A DNA stretch of 64,000 bases from Malus domestica (Eukaryota; Streptophyta; Magnoliopsida; Rosales; Rosaceae). This document shows, one piece after another, positions 1-15,000 of this stretch. The stretch spans positions 11,069,501 to 11,133,500 of the forward strand of contig NC_091673.1 of NCBI RefSeq assembly GCF_042453785.1, written 5' to 3'. Both the position numbers and the translations under genes were made by a program. The notes below the pieces were generated by a model. The model had not been told where the DNA came from, made no database searches, and was given only the letters and a program-made list of their open reading frames with translations. The first letter of the stretch is position 1; each line of letters starts with the position of its first letter.

Positions 1-3000
1 ACTTTGGAGTCTCCTACTACCTTGATTATAGAGTTTCGGGCTGAGCATGAGAAGGACATTTGGTTGAAAGGGCTTATACAAGCTACATATCAAGCTTCTG
101 TATGATATAAGATCCATCTCTTAACTTAAAACTCCTATTTCTTATCTTCTTGGTGATATCTAAAATTTGTATTTATTTTGCCTATAGGCTCCTCCATCAG
201 TTAATGTATTGGGAGAAACAAGCGATCCCGTTACTGACTATGGTGAAACCCAGACTATGAATTCAAAAACAGCTGACCTTGTTATTAATGGGGCACTGGT
301 GGAGACAAAGATATTCATATATGGAAAGGTTGGTTTTTCTTTTGGTTTATTCATCATGTCAAAGTATCTACAGAGTCCTGCTTCCCATCATTTGTGGTTA
401 TTTTGGGGAATGATTAGCCACCTGTGGGGCTTACTACTTATATGAAGAAACAAATGGAAAAAACTTACAAGGCTACTGAATAACCAAATCTGACAGTGTT
501 CTTTTCCTACTATATTGTGTAGACTGGTGATAAAGTTGATGAAGAACGTTGCGAGACTCTTATTCTTGAGGTTCTTGCCAATGGTGGAAAGGTTTGTTGC
601 TAGTTTATACTTCATTTATGATTTTATTAAGGGTGACTCTGGAATTATATGAGATTTTTAAAGTAAAAAGTCAAACGCAATTTTTGACCCTGTTCAACTT
701 TGTTATTGTATTTGTGCCTTTGATCTGACTTGGGTATTTACCCTATATTACTTGAATTGATAGGGAGAGTAGCATCAGAACTTTGGCTACTGGCGGGGAA
801 GATGTTTCCATGTTTGGAACATAATTCATATTTCATTGTTCTTTGTCCATCAGATTTGATATTGTTGATATTTCTGTTTTAGATTTCTTGGGGTTGTGGT
901 ATATTGGAATGGAACATACTGTAACAAGCGTTCTTCTACTTTACCCTCTAGTTTGTTTTTTTTCCCACTATCTTCTTGTATCATGTTCAAGGGTTCTTAG
1001 CTCGTTGTCATGCATAAGTGTTTTGGTATTAATTACTATGCCATTTTGTTTTACAGTTGCACATGATTCGCTGGGAAGGCGACCTGACACTTAAGATGAA
1101 ACTGCACTCTTTAAAAATCAAAGATGAGCTTCAAGTTCGTCTATCAACAACCCCCCAGTATTTAGCTTGCTCCGTGCTAAACATCGACGATCTAGTTTCT
1201 TCTCCTGGCATAGTTGATCCACACATGAAAGAAATGTCTGCTTTGCTTCATGAGGATGATGATACTTTTACAGATGCTTTGCCAGATTTTATGTCTATCT
1301 CAGATACAGGCTTAGGTTCACAAATAATGGATATGGATACATGTGCAACCACTGAGGATGTCAATGATGATACTGGATTTGCAACTCCACAGGCCATAAT
1401 TCATGAAAAAAAATTGGTTAAGGAAAAGGTCATTTCTGGTGAGATATTTTATGAGGCGGATGGCGGTGATAATTCAAATTTTGTTTCTGTTACCTTCTTG
1501 ACTCGGAGTCCTAGCTCGCCTGATTATGATGGTATTGATACGCAGGTACTACTGACATGAGCAGTCGACTCGGCTTTAGTTAGAGTTCTGGATCTTTGTT
1601 AGATTGGTTTTATTTGCAATGCAAAACTAAATTAATTAGTGTATCTTACAAATAGAAAAATCTTTATCTCCACTGCTAATGCTTTGTCCTGAATATTTTT
1701 TTCAGATGAATCTCCGCATGTCAAAATTGGAGTTCTTTTGCAACAGACCCACTCTTGTTGCTTTGATTGATTTTGGCCTGGATTTAAGCTGTGTGTATGA
1801 CGTGGAAGGTAGCGCAGACATGACTAAGGTTCCAGATGATAAACCTTTGATGAACAAAGAAAAGAATGACGAAAGTGTCAAAGGGTTGCTGGGTTATGGT
1901 AAAGGTCGTGTAGTATTTTATTTAAACATGAATGTTGACAATGTGACTGTGTTTCTTAACAAAGAGGATGGCTCTTCATTTGCAATGTTTGTGCAAGAAA
2001 GTTTCCTGCTGGATCTTAAGGTGATGGGAATGTTGTGATTTACGATTATTTCGATGTGTTGGTTGAAATTTACTACTGTGTGTAGTTTCAGACTTGATAT
2101 TTTCGGTCTCAAATAACTGTATTACTGACTTGAGTTGTTTGTTTGTTAAGGTCCACCCAAGTTCTCTTTCCATTGAAGGTACCCTAGGAAATTTTAGACT
2201 CCATGATATGTCTCTTGGAACAGATCACTGTTGGGCTTGGCTTTGTGATATACGTAATCCAGGTGTTGAATCCCTTATCAAGGTACAAATAGAATCAATT
2301 ATCAGCTATTGCATTGCAGACATAATTTGTTTTTACTGTGATATTTCTTTCGTTATGAGAATTTTGTCTTTCTATTTGTTTTGCAGTTCAAATTTAACTC
2401 CTATAGTGCTGAAGATGATGACTATGAAGGATATGATTACAGTTTGTGTGGCCGACTTTCTGCTGTCCGCATCATTTTTCTCTATAGGTTTGTTCAGGAG
2501 GTATGTTGGGCATTGCTCTCAATCATTTGAATACAACTTTCACAGGGATGTGTTATTGCGTGTAACATAAATGCTTGGACATGCTAATGCAGATAACAGA
2601 ATACTTTATGGAACTTGCCACCCCACATACCGAAGAGGCAATAAAACTTGTTGACAAAGTTGGAGGCTTTGAGTGGCTAATTCAGAAATATGAGATTGAT
2701 GGAGCTACAGCGTTGAAGCTGGACCTGTCACTTGATACTCCAATAATCATTGTTCCCAGGAATTCAACAAGCAAAGAGTGCGTGAATTTGGATTCTTTTT
2801 TTACTAATCGCATATTTGGGTTACGCATATTTGGGTTAATTAAATAGTTGGGTTGCTTTTGAATGAAGAAGCACCCTAAATAGAAGCAGGAAGAGAAAAA
2901 GACAACTTCAAAATTTTGTCTCTTTATGTCTGGATCTTGTATTTTCAAAGTTAAATACGTTTGTTATATCAGTATTTACGGTTGACATTTGTCTCTATAT

Positions 3001-6000
3001 TTTATGTAATTGCAGTTTCATTCAACTTGATCTGGGCCAGCTAAAAGTCACAAATGAGTTTAGTTGGTATGGTTCCCCTGAGAAAGATCCTTCAGCTGTC
3101 CATATTGATGTCCTTCATGCTGAGGTAGGTGATTTTTATATCTTTTTATTGGACGTGATGATTGAAATTACTGAACTAATTTAATACCCTGACATAAAAT
3201 TTCAGATCCTGGGGATCAGCATGTCTGTAGGAATTGATGGTTGCTTAGGCAAATCAATGATACGAGAAGGCAAAGGACTTGATGTTTACGTGAGGAGAAG
3301 TTTGAGGGATGTCTTCAAAAAAGTTCCAACATTTGCTCTTGAAGTGAAGGTAATATTGTGGGTGAAATGTTAAATTTTATTGAATTTTTTTTTTATAACA
3401 TTGGGGCAGATAACACACCTTTAGTAGGCATTACGATGGGGGGCTGTTTAACTTACTGTTGTTGATATTTGCATAGTTGATAGTTGATACACGTAGTGGT
3501 CGATCTTCTGATTGAGTTCATCCTGCATTGATTGGTAGTGATACATGTACAACATGAAATTAAGTGCATGGGGTCATAATATTGTTTCAAATGGTGAACA
3601 TACTTAGGAATTGCTGAGCATTTTGGACCAATCCTTTACTTTTTTGGTAGTCAATATATGGTGATCTAACTTATTCATCCTCCATTTGCTCCATTGTTGT
3701 GATCACGTGTTTTTAACTTTATATGATATATCCCTGCATATATGTTTCTATAGAGGGAGCTTCAATCGAAGGATGCCTCACCAATGATCCAAACCGTCTT
3801 ATTTAGGTCTTCTCTCATATATCACCATTGCAAAATATCACTCAAATCTGAAACCATTTACCACTTAATTAAATGGTTGTCGTTTAATGTTTCCTTGAAA
3901 TAACATATTCTTCTATTTTCTACTCCACATATTGCCAATTGGTTTTTTTCTGTCATCATGCAGACTGTCATATTTCTCTGCTGATTCCTACCCTTTGATT
4001 GTCTTGTACCAGGTTGGCTTATTGCACGGTGTCATGTCTGACAAAGAATATAAAGTCATTCTGGACTGTGCATGCATGAACTTATGCGAAGAGCCAAAGC
4101 TTCCCCCTAGTTTCCGTGGTGGTAAATCTGGTTCGATGGATACAATGAGACTGCTGGCTGATAAGGTCAACATGAACAGTCAACTCCTACTATCAAAAAC
4201 TGTTACCATAGTGGCAGTTGTAATTGATAATGCCCTATTGGAATTGTATAACGGCATTCATGCTGAGTCTCCTTTTGCTCAAATTGCTGTGAGTACTTGC
4301 ATCAATCACATTTAAGTAGCGTTTATTTTGAATTGTGTGTACTTAGGTCCTGTTTTAGCTCTCTGAGATTTCAACTTTCATTTTGGTCTTAAGATTTCGA
4401 ACAGAGTTGTTTGTTGTTTTCTGGCATTGTATGTCTGTTCTGATTGTGTACTTGTTCTCAGAAAAAATAAAAACAGAATCTTATGTAATTTGTTTCTCTG
4501 TTTAACAGATCGAAGGTCTTTGGGTAATGTATCGGATGACTTCATTGTCAGAGACAGATCTCTACATAACCATTCCAAAATTTTCTGTTGTTGACATTCG
4601 CCCCAATACAAAACCTGAAATGCGCCTAATGCTTGGATCATCCGCTGATGATTCCAAACAAGTTTCTTCTGGAAGTTTGCCCCTTTCCTTAAATAAGGGG
4701 AGCTTTAGAAAAACAGACTCTGATGCTGGATTTTCTCATGTGGATTTACCAATATCAACAATGTTCTTGATGGACTATAGATGGCGCAAATCTTCCCAAT
4801 CATTTGTGGTTAGGGTTCAGCAACCTCGAGTTCTTGTTGTAGCTGATTTCCTTCTGGCTGTGGGTGAGTTTTTTGTGCCTGCATTGCGAACTATAACTGG
4901 TAGAGAGGAAGTGATGGATCCTACAAATGATCTTATTGGTAAAAGCTGTAGCATAGTATTCTCTGGACCTATTTACAAACAGATAGAAGATGTGGTGCAC
5001 TTGTCTCCAAGTAGACAGTTAGTGGCAGATTGTTTGCACATTGATGAATACATATATGATGGATGTGGAAAGACCATCCATTTGAGTGAGGAAACGGACA
5101 CAAAATATCTTCATTCAACTAGGCCTCATCCCATTATTATAATTGGGTGTGGAAAGAAGTTGCGATTTATGAATGTCAAAATTGAGGTACAGATCCATCC
5201 TTTCATCTGCGACAATAGTTATGTTCTTTTTCAATTGTTTTTAATGCAGCATCAGAACATGCCTAAAATTTCAGTACTATTTAGAAGGTCTGCAATGGGT
5301 TTGGGGAAAATGTTTTCCAATAAATATCACGAAGCATAGGTATAGGATTCAGAAACCAGAAAAACGACTATAGAGGTACAAAGACCATTTCAGTGCAGAC
5401 AGTAAAAGATAGAAAAAAAGTATCAAATTTTTTTATGTGACCATATGTGTTGTTTTGTTTTACTTATTTTATGTTTAGTTTGTTTTTCTCATCCCTCAGT
5501 AATTGGCATGTGTTCCAAGTCCAACTATTGATTGACGCTTTCCCGTTAATACATCAGAATGGTTCTATTTTAAGGAAGTACACACATTTGAGTAATGATA
5601 GCAGCTACTCGCTATCTTTTGAGGATGGTGTGGACATCACGTTGCTGGACAGTTACTCATCTGATGAGGACAAGAAGAGTCTAGAAGACACTCATAAATC
5701 ATCAGACACCTCAAATATTTCTTCGGATTCTGAAAGTGATCCAAATGTGATCCCTAGTTTCAGTTTTGAAGCACAGGTAAGTAAGTCATTATTAACATAA
5801 ATGTTTCGCAAAGTAATTCATGGCATAGCGCTTTACATTGAAATTTACAAACTGATTGAAACCATTGGTAGATTATTTTGTGGTAATCTGATTGTATGCT
5901 ATACAGTGCTTCCATAAGTTACTACTTAAGTGCTTATTAGTTATACTGGGATCAATATCTCTAGCATATCATTTTTTTTAGCTTATATTATGCCGATAAC

Positions 6001-9000
6001 CTTTTGTGCAGTTAGTTGGTTTTGATGTTCTGTTCATTTTTGGATTACTTATTTTGGCTTTTAGGTAGTTTCTCCTGAGTTTACCTTCTATGATTCTTCA
6101 AAGTCTTGTCTGGATGATTCATATGGTGAAAAGCTTCTCCGTGCAAAGTTGGATTTTAGCTTCATGTAAGAGTTTTCATATTTGTTTTTCCCATACTTTT
6201 ACACTGTTTTTCAGGTAAAAGGTAGGGCGTAATAGAAGTTACTCTGAAAGCTTGCTTACTTGAAATTTAACACTTATTATACTCCTAAATGTATTACGTA
6301 AAAAATATTTGCACTAACTGAGCTAAATAACCTGTTAATACAGGTATGCATCCAAAGAAAATGATACCTGGGTTCGAGCCCTGGTGAAAGATCTTACAGT
6401 TGAGGCTGGTTCTGGTCTTATTGTTCTTGATCCAGTGGATATATCAGGGGGTTACACTTCTGTGAAGGACAAAACAAATATGTCTTTGTTATCAACTGAT
6501 GTTTGCTTCCATCTTTCACTGAGTGTTGTTTCTCTTATACTTAATTTGCAAACCCAGGCAACATCAGCATTGCAATTCGGAAATTCTATGCCACTGGCTG
6601 GATGTACCAATTTTGATCGAATTTGGGTGTCCCCGAAAGGTATTTTCTCATACTCTCCGGTGAAGTTTAATATCTTAATTGCTCCATTTCTTTTCATCAG
6701 AATGGCTTTCATGTGAGTCATCAAAGACTTAACATTGTTGTGTATTTATGCAGAAAATGGTTCCTGTTACAACCTTACCTTTTGGAGGCCTCGAGCACCT
6801 TCAAATTATGTTATACTGGGAGATTGTGTGACATCAAGGTAGAATTGAATGGAATGTTTTTCAGAGAACACAATATTTTCTTAATGAAATGGAAATTACA
6901 TTCTCTAGACTGCAGTCCACATAGACGGAGATGAAACTAAAGGGTCCTATTTTACAAGAAGAGTCATCAGACAATTTGGCCCCATGCTGCATATCCTTAT
7001 GTGTTTTATAAATATAATTTATGCAGATGAGTTTACAAGTAATAATAAATTAAAAAGGAAGGCAATGTAAATATCATAACTATGAGTTAATAAATATCAT
7101 AACTATGAGTTAATCTGGTGATGTTGTTTGTATGTGTCATGGTTCCGAGTGTAAAGGTGGACTTCTTTTCCATCTCATGTACTTTTTGAGCTTATACACT
7201 CAAATATTGAGAAGAAGAAAAAATCTGTTCGTTGTACGTTGCCATTAGGTAGAAACTTCCCAGGCATGTGCTAATGCTCCTTTATCATTTGAAATTAGTA
7301 ATCTTGGTGAGTTTTATTAAAGCTTGTTTAACCTGCATAAATTTTATTGTATCAAAGCAATTTACATGTGCCCGTGCCTATGTAATCATGATTTGTATTA
7401 TTTTCATCCAGTTGTCCGGAAGTAAAAGGAACATAAAGTAGATGACGTAATTAATAATATATGGATGGTTTGGGTACAGCTCACTGTATTTCGTTTATTT
7501 TCTTGATTGTTGATCTATTTGGGGAAGATACTCACCTTGTTTGTTCAAGCTGTTCTGTTTTTGTGATAGTGTGTTTCGATGCTATACTTAGTTATTTTTG
7601 GTTTCTTGTGATGTCATCAGGCCAGTTCCTCCTTCACAGGCAGTAATGGCAGTGAGTAATGCATATGGGCGTGTGCGTCAACCAATTGGTTTTAATCTCA
7701 TAGGCTTGTTCTCTACTATTCAAGGATTTGGTGGGGGGGATTCTGATGTTGGTAGTGATTGTTCTCTTTGGATGCCCGTAGCACCACCCGGATACATAGC
7801 ATTGGGTTGTCTAGCAAATATAGGGAAAGAGCAGCCACCTAATCATATAGTTTATTGCCTACGTTCTGATCTTGTTACTTCAACAACATATTCAGAATGC
7901 TTATTTTCTTCTCCATCAAATCCTCATTTTGCATCTGGATTTAGCATCTGGCGCGTAGAGAATGTTCTTGGATCATTTCATGCCCATTCTTCTACCGAAT
8001 GCCCTTCTGAAGACAATTGTTGTAACCTCAATCATCTTCTTCTTTGGAATTGGAATCGGCAACAATCTGGTCCTACAGAATCTGCCTCAAATTTGGCTGT
8101 TGACAATAAGTATGCAAGTCACCAAACCAGAAACCAGACTGGAAATTCTTCTCGATGGGATATAGTCAGATCAATTTCAAAGGCAAATAATTGTTTTATG
8201 TCGACCCCCAACTTTGAGAGAATCTGGTGGGACAAGGGTAGTGACCTCCGCCAACCAGTCTCAATATGGCGGCCCATCGCGCGTTGTGGCTATGCTATAT
8301 TGGGTGATTGCATAACCGAAGGGTTGGAAATTTTATCTTTGTGTGTTCTTTATCAGGTTTTAGTCAGTTGAATTTTTATTGTTATTGTGATTTTTGCTAA
8401 CCAACATGTGTTCTTTCCTTCTTTCAGCTTAGAACCTCCAGCTGTGGGCATAATTTTTAAGGCTGATGATCCTGAAGTATCTGCGAAACCTGTACAATTT
8501 ACTAAAGTTGCCCACATTGTAGGGAAAGGTTTCGATGAAGTATTCTTTTGGTACCCACTTGCTCCGCCTGGTTATGCATCTCTTGGATGCATAGTCTCCA
8601 GGACGGGTGAAGCCCCATGTGTTGATATAATTTGTTGCCCTAGGATAGATTTTGTTAACCAAGCTAATATTCTTGAGGCGCCAATTTCAAGATCTTTGAC
8701 TTCAAAGGGATCTCAGTGCTGGAGCGTTTGGAGAGTTGAAAATCAGGTTGGGTTTCTTTCTTTCTTTATTCTGTTTATTTAATTTTGTGTGGAGGTAGTG
8801 TGGGGCTGGGGAGGGGATTGGAGACATAAACTAAAGATCTAAGCTAAAGATAACTGGTGGCCACAGCCTATACGAGAAATTAAGTTACATTCAGCTCAAA
8901 ACTTGCACCTAATCATGTAAGAAGTACAGAAACAGAAAACTTCCTCTGTAAGTTTTCAATTGTATTAACTGAACAATCAATTACACATGTATGGATGTAT

Positions 9001-12000
9001 ATAGCCTTTTGGCTATTTACATTAATACCCTTTAACTGCTTTAACTAATCACTTAACTACCTTGACTAATCACAGCTATTAACAAACTAATTACATTTAG
9101 TTATAACAAACTATTTTACAGTAGCTGTAATGGATGACTTGTCATTCTCCCTAATACACCCCCTCAAGCTAAAAGGGGAATCATAGTTGATTCCAATGGG
9201 AAGCTTGGAACGCAGATAAGCAAATCTGCTTTTAGACAGAGACTTGGTGTGAAGGTCAGCCAATTGATCTTCGCTGCAAACAAACTGCACTTTAATGAGT
9301 TTTGCCAGGACCAATTCTCAAATGTAGTGATAAGCAATCTCAACATGCTTAATTCGAGCATGAAAGATAGGATTAGATGCTAATGAGATTGCTGAGATGT
9401 TGTCACACCATAATGTAGGCTGTGTAGTCAATGGAAAATGAAGATCACGAAGGATTTTGCACACCCAAGTGATTTCTGCAGCATTGTGAGCTAAGGACCG
9501 ATATTCAGCTTCTGTAGATGAATGTGCAATAGTGCTTTGTTTCTTGGCACTCCAGCTGATGAGATTAGGTCCAAGGAACACACAATATCCACTAGTGGAA
9601 CGCCTATCAAAGGTGCAGCCGGCCCAATCAGCATCAGAGTATGCTGAGAGATGAACGGAGCCCTTTGTGAACCATAAACCATGCGAAATAGAACCTTTAA
9701 GGAATCTAAGAACTCGTTTGGCTGCTTGAAGATGTTGTTCCCTTGGAGCATGCATAAATTGACATATCTGGTTGACAGCAAATGCAAGGTCCGGTCGAGT
9801 CCAAGTAAGATATTGTAATCCACCAACTATAGAACGATATTCAGTGGGATTTGAGAAGAGTGGCCCATTGTGATCCAGTTTCTTGGACCTAAGAGGTGTG
9901 CAGCAAGGTTTTGCACCTTCCATATTGGTTTTCTTGAGAAGATCAACCAAATACGTAGTTTGATGAAGGAAAATCCCTTTGGATGATCTGTGCACTTCTA
10001 AGCCCAAGAAATAATGTAAAGAACCAAGATCCTTCACTAGAAATCTAGCACTAAGTTGTTGAATGAATTGTTGACAGAGTTGAGAGTTGGGGCCAGTAAC
10101 AAGGATATCATCAACATAAACGAGAACAATAACCAATTGAGGACCATTGAGAACAAACAAAGAAGCATCAGATGAAGATTGTTTGAACCCAAGTTGTTGA
10201 AGAACTTGAAACAATTTATCAAACCAAGCCCGAGGAGCTTGTTTGAGACCATACAGAGATTTCCTTAATTTGCAAACATAACTGGGAGAAAGAGGATCAA
10301 TGAAGCCTGGAGGTTGTTGCATGTAAACATCTTCCTTTAAATCTCCATGAAGGAAGGCATTGCTGATGTCTAATTGGTTTAAAAACCAATTATATTGAAC
10401 AGCAAGTGTAAGAAGAATCCGAATTGTGACCGGTTTAGCAACTGGACTAAAGGTTTCTTGAAAATCAACACCTTCTTGTTGATGAAAGCCCTTTGCCACA
10501 AGGCGAGCTTTAAAAAGTCCACTGCCCTAAATTCTTGGTCACCAAAGTTCTTCAAGAACCTAAATATTTATTCTAGCTCCAAAAAGTCCACTGCCCTGCC
10601 TTGTCATCGAATATCTTGTTATTTATATCTAAAAATAATTACAACAACAACAACAAAGCCTTTTCCCACTAAGTGGGGTCGGCTATATGAATCCTAGAAC
10701 GCCATTGCGCTCGGTTATGTGTCATGTCCTCTGTTAGATCCAAGTACTCTTAAGTCTTTTCTTAGAGTCTTCCAAAGTTTTCCTAGGTCTTCCTCTACCC
10801 CTTCGGCCCTGGACCTCTGTCCCATAGTCGCATCTTCTAACTAGAGCGTCAGTAGGCCTTCTTTGCACATGTCCAAAACACCGTAACCGATTTTCTCTCA
10901 TCTTTCCTTCAATTTCGGCTACTCTTACTTTACCTTGGATATCCTCATTCCTAATCTTATCCTTTCTCGTGTGCCCACACATCCAACGAAGCATCCTCAT
11001 CTCCGCTGCACCTATTTTATGTACGTGTTAATGCTTCACCGCCCAACATTCTGTGCCATACAGCATCGCCGGCCTTATTGTCGTCCTATAAAATTTTCCC
11101 TTGAGCTTTAGTGGTATACGACGATCACACAACACATCGGATGCACTCTTCCACTTCATCCATCCAGCTTGTATTTTATGGTTGAGGTCTCCATCTAATT
11201 CTCCGTTCTTTTGCAAGATAGATCCTAGGTAGCGAAAACGGTCGCTCTTTGGTACTTCCTGATCTTCGATCCTCACCCCTAACTCATTTGGGCCTCCATT
11301 TGCACTGAACTTGCATCCATATATTCTATCTTTGATCGGCTTAGGCGAAGACTTTTAGATTCCAACACTTCTCTCCAAAGGTTAAGCTTCGCATTTACCC
11401 CTTCCTGAGTTTCATCTATCAACACTATATCGTCTGCGAAAAGTATACACCAAGGAATATCATCTTGAATATGTCCCGTTAACTCATCCATTACCAATGC
11501 AAAAAGGTAAGGACTTAAGGATGAGCTTTGATGTAACCCTACAACTATGGGGAAGCTTTCGGTTTGTCCTTCATGAGTTCTTACAGCAGTCTTTGCTCCA
11601 TCATACATATCATTTATAGCTTGGATATATGCTACTCGTACTCCTTTCTTCTCTAACATCCTCCAAAGAATGTCTCTTGTGACCCTATCATACGCTTTTT
11701 CCAAATCTATAAAGACCGTGTGTAAATCCTTTTTCTATCTCTATATCTTTCCATCAATCTTCGTAAGAGATAGATTGCCTCCATGGTTGAGCGTCCTGGC
11801 ATAAACCCGAATTGGTTGTCCGAAACCCATGTCTCTTGCCTCAATCTATGCTCAATGACTCTCTCCCAGAGCTTCATTGTATGACTGATTAGCTTAATAC
11901 CCTTATAGTTCATGCAATTTTGTACATCACCCTTATTCTTGTAGATAGGCACCAAAGTGCTCTTTTGCCACTCATTTGGCATCTTCTTCGTTTTCACAAT

Positions 12001-15000
12001 CCTATTGAAAAGGTCTGTGAGCCATGTTATACCCGTCTCTCCCAAGACTTTCCACACTTTGATCGGTATATCATCTGGGCCCATTGCTTTTCTATGCTTC
12101 ATCTTTTTCAAAGCTACAACCACTTCTTCCTTCCTGATTCGGCGGTAAAAGGAGTAGTTTATACACTCTTCTGAGTTACTCTACTCCCCCAAAGAATTAC
12201 TCCTTTCATGTCCTTCATTGAAAAGATTATGAAAATAAAATTTAAAAATTTTAAAAATTTAAAAAGTAAAAAATAAAAAAAATAAAAACAGAAAGAAGCC
12301 AGATCTTGTTAGATGAATATTTGGTTACCTGTCGGTCCAAATCTGTCATGTAAGTTTGCAGCTACCATGCCTGAAGTTTGGTAAAAAAATTATGAGAGAA
12401 AAGTAACTTTTGCCTTCATATGAAGTTTTTATTTTTATTTTACAATGATGTGTTTGTATTTAACTTATTATGTTTATTGTGCCATAACTATACAAGTTTT
12501 TACGTAATTTGGGGCTCTCCTCTGTTTCTGCAGGCCTCCACTTTGCTTGCACGGGCTGATTTGAAAAAACCATCAAGCAGATTGGCTTATGCTATTGGTG
12601 ATTCCTTGAAGCCAAAGACTAGGGAAAATATAACAGCAGAGGTGAAGCTGAGATGCTTCTCTTTAACTGTTCTAGACAGCTTATGTGGAATGGTACGTCT
12701 TATAAACACATTTCTAAATGTGGAAACTGATGTAAAGGTGGTTTTCATTTCATACTGTTAGTTGTCTTGGTTGTGTTGGATAACTTTGATTTTTCAGATG
12801 AAACCACTATTTGACACAACAATCACCAATATCAAGCTTGCAACACATGGCCGACTGGAGGCTATGAATGCAGTACTGATTTCCTCTATTGCTGCATCAA
12901 CATTCAATACTCAATTAGAAGCGTGGGAGCCACTTGTGGAGCCTTTCGATGGAATATTCAAGTATAATATGAGCTCTTTCTATTTGATTTTGAGTTCAAT
13001 TAAATTTTTGTAATACTCAGGAACTATTTTTGTTGACTTTGTCAAGGTTTGAAACTTATGATACTAATGTGCACTCGCCATCAAAATTTGGGAAGACAGT
13101 GCGTATTGCTGCCACCAGTATCCTTAATTTAAATGTCAGTGCTGCAAACCTTGAAACTTTTATTGGGAGTGTTCTTTCGTGGAAAAGACAATTAGAACTT
13201 GAACAGAAAGCAATGAAGATAAATGAGGTAATACCTAGGTTTGATTTCTTGTGTACCTATGCTTCCTGTATTAACAAGACTTTGAATACCAAATTGTGTC
13301 TTTGCAGGAAGCTGGTGGTCTATGTGGACAAGGAGAGGACCAGACTCTCTTTGCGTTGGATGAAGATGACTTTCAGACTGTAATTGTAGAGAATAAACTT
13401 GGGTGTGAGACATATGTGAAAAGAGTTGAGGAAAACTCAGACAGAGTGGACCGGTTACATCATGGTGACTACATTTCCATATGGGTGCCGCCTCCAAGGT
13501 TTTCTGATAGGTTCAATGTTGTAGATGAATCTAAGGAAGCACGTTATTATGTTGCTATACAGATACACAAAGCCAAGGTTGTTACTGTGGTTAAATTTAT
13601 TGTTTTTTCTTACCTTAAATGTTGTGTCATTTTGTTTTCTACTTTCAGGAGATAAGATTGATTCTTTTGTTTGCAGGATTTACCTATTATAGATGATGGT
13701 AACAGCCATAATTTCTTCTGTGCCTTGCGCCTTGTTGTTGATAGTCAAGCAACAGATCAACAAAAACTTTTTCCTCAAAGTGCAAGGACAAAATGTGTTA
13801 AGCCTGCAGTTTCAGAATTCAATAACTTGAATGAAGGCACCGCGGAATGGAATGAACTTTTCATATTTGAAGTTCCCCGGAAGGTTTCTGACATAGTTAT
13901 TACTGGATTTTACTCTTTCCTCCCACTCTTTTATTCTTAAAGTTTCCAAGCTTGAGTGTACAAGTGTTGCAGGGCCCAGCTAAAGTGGAAGTGGAGCTGA
14001 CAAACCTTGCAGCAAAAGCAGGAAAGGGTATGTACTATCGGCAACTTTCCCTGAATTATGCTTTCTTTCTTGTTTTGAACTTGCATCCACATATATTGAT
14101 TCATGCACCTAGGTTGTTGAGTCACTAGTTTATCTAGAATTAATAAACCTTTTATTCAAGAGGTGAATGAAATCTTCAGCGTGTTGAATATCTTCTCCCA
14201 CGGTTACTACATATTGAAGAAAGTTGAGGTTCCACCATAAAACCAATTGGCATTATGGGTAATAGCCCAACTACTTATAAGCACATGCAGGGTCCCTCCT
14301 CTCATCAATAAGGGATTCATTCTCAACACATATTCCATCTTGCATGTTTATGATATATTCTGATAACTACCTGTTGCTGCTCTGAACGTGTTTTTTGGAT
14401 AGGTTTTTACCAAATCCGAGCTTCACTTTGTATTAACTGCTTTCTTTTTTTCCTGTTCATTTATTAATCATGTGTACTTGACAAATGTATCACGACTGTT
14501 CTCTTTTGAATCTTTTTTCGTTTTTCTTTATCTTTTTGGTTGGATATTTTGGGCCTATTCATGCAGAAGGATATGATACTACATATTAATCATTATTTTC
14601 CCGTTTTCTTTGCAATTTCTTACTGAATATAATCATCTGGAGGCAAATTTCTTATGCATTTGTTATGGTCTCAATACAATGATACAGGGGAAGTTGTGGG
14701 TGCACTCTCATTTTCTGTTGGGCAAGGTGCAAATGTGTTGAGGAAAATGGCTTCAGTTAGGGTGTTTCATCAAGGTCATGATGTTCAGAACGTAGTATCA
14801 CATCCACTAAGGGGCAGGGTGAGCATATTGCACCTTATTTATGCATTGATCGGTGTCATTGGTTGTGTACATATACTGTCTTAGCAATTGACTGTTCTTT
14901 TTGGTTCTTCTTTGATGTTGTACTTTAAAGGTTCGACATAACAGTACCGAAGACATGGATGAATGTGGATGCCTGCTGGTTTCAACTTCTTATTTCGAGA

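Larger units (their letters stand above)
8747..12533 (+). other. TE-expanded VPS13 intron
   Basis: This 3.8-kb intron separates the last DUF946-like exon from the exon starting [13 protein letters not shown]. It begins GTTGGG after the codons for VENQ and ends with CTGCAG. Most of its length is two transposon fragments on the opposite strand (a Copia fragment, then an RTE LINE). The remainder is AT-rich sequence at 12233-12530. The reading frame is maintained across it, so the insertions appear to be tolerated. Confidence 0.85.

Noticed and set aside
1057-1560. Stand-alone 167-aa open frame
   Set aside because: It is an internal exon of the VPS13 gene running past its donor site at 1546 and not a separate gene.
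9111-9826. Additional minus-strand frames beside the Copia RT
   Set aside because: One is the continuation of the Copia polyprotein past the TGA at 9318; the others are shadow frames of the same element.
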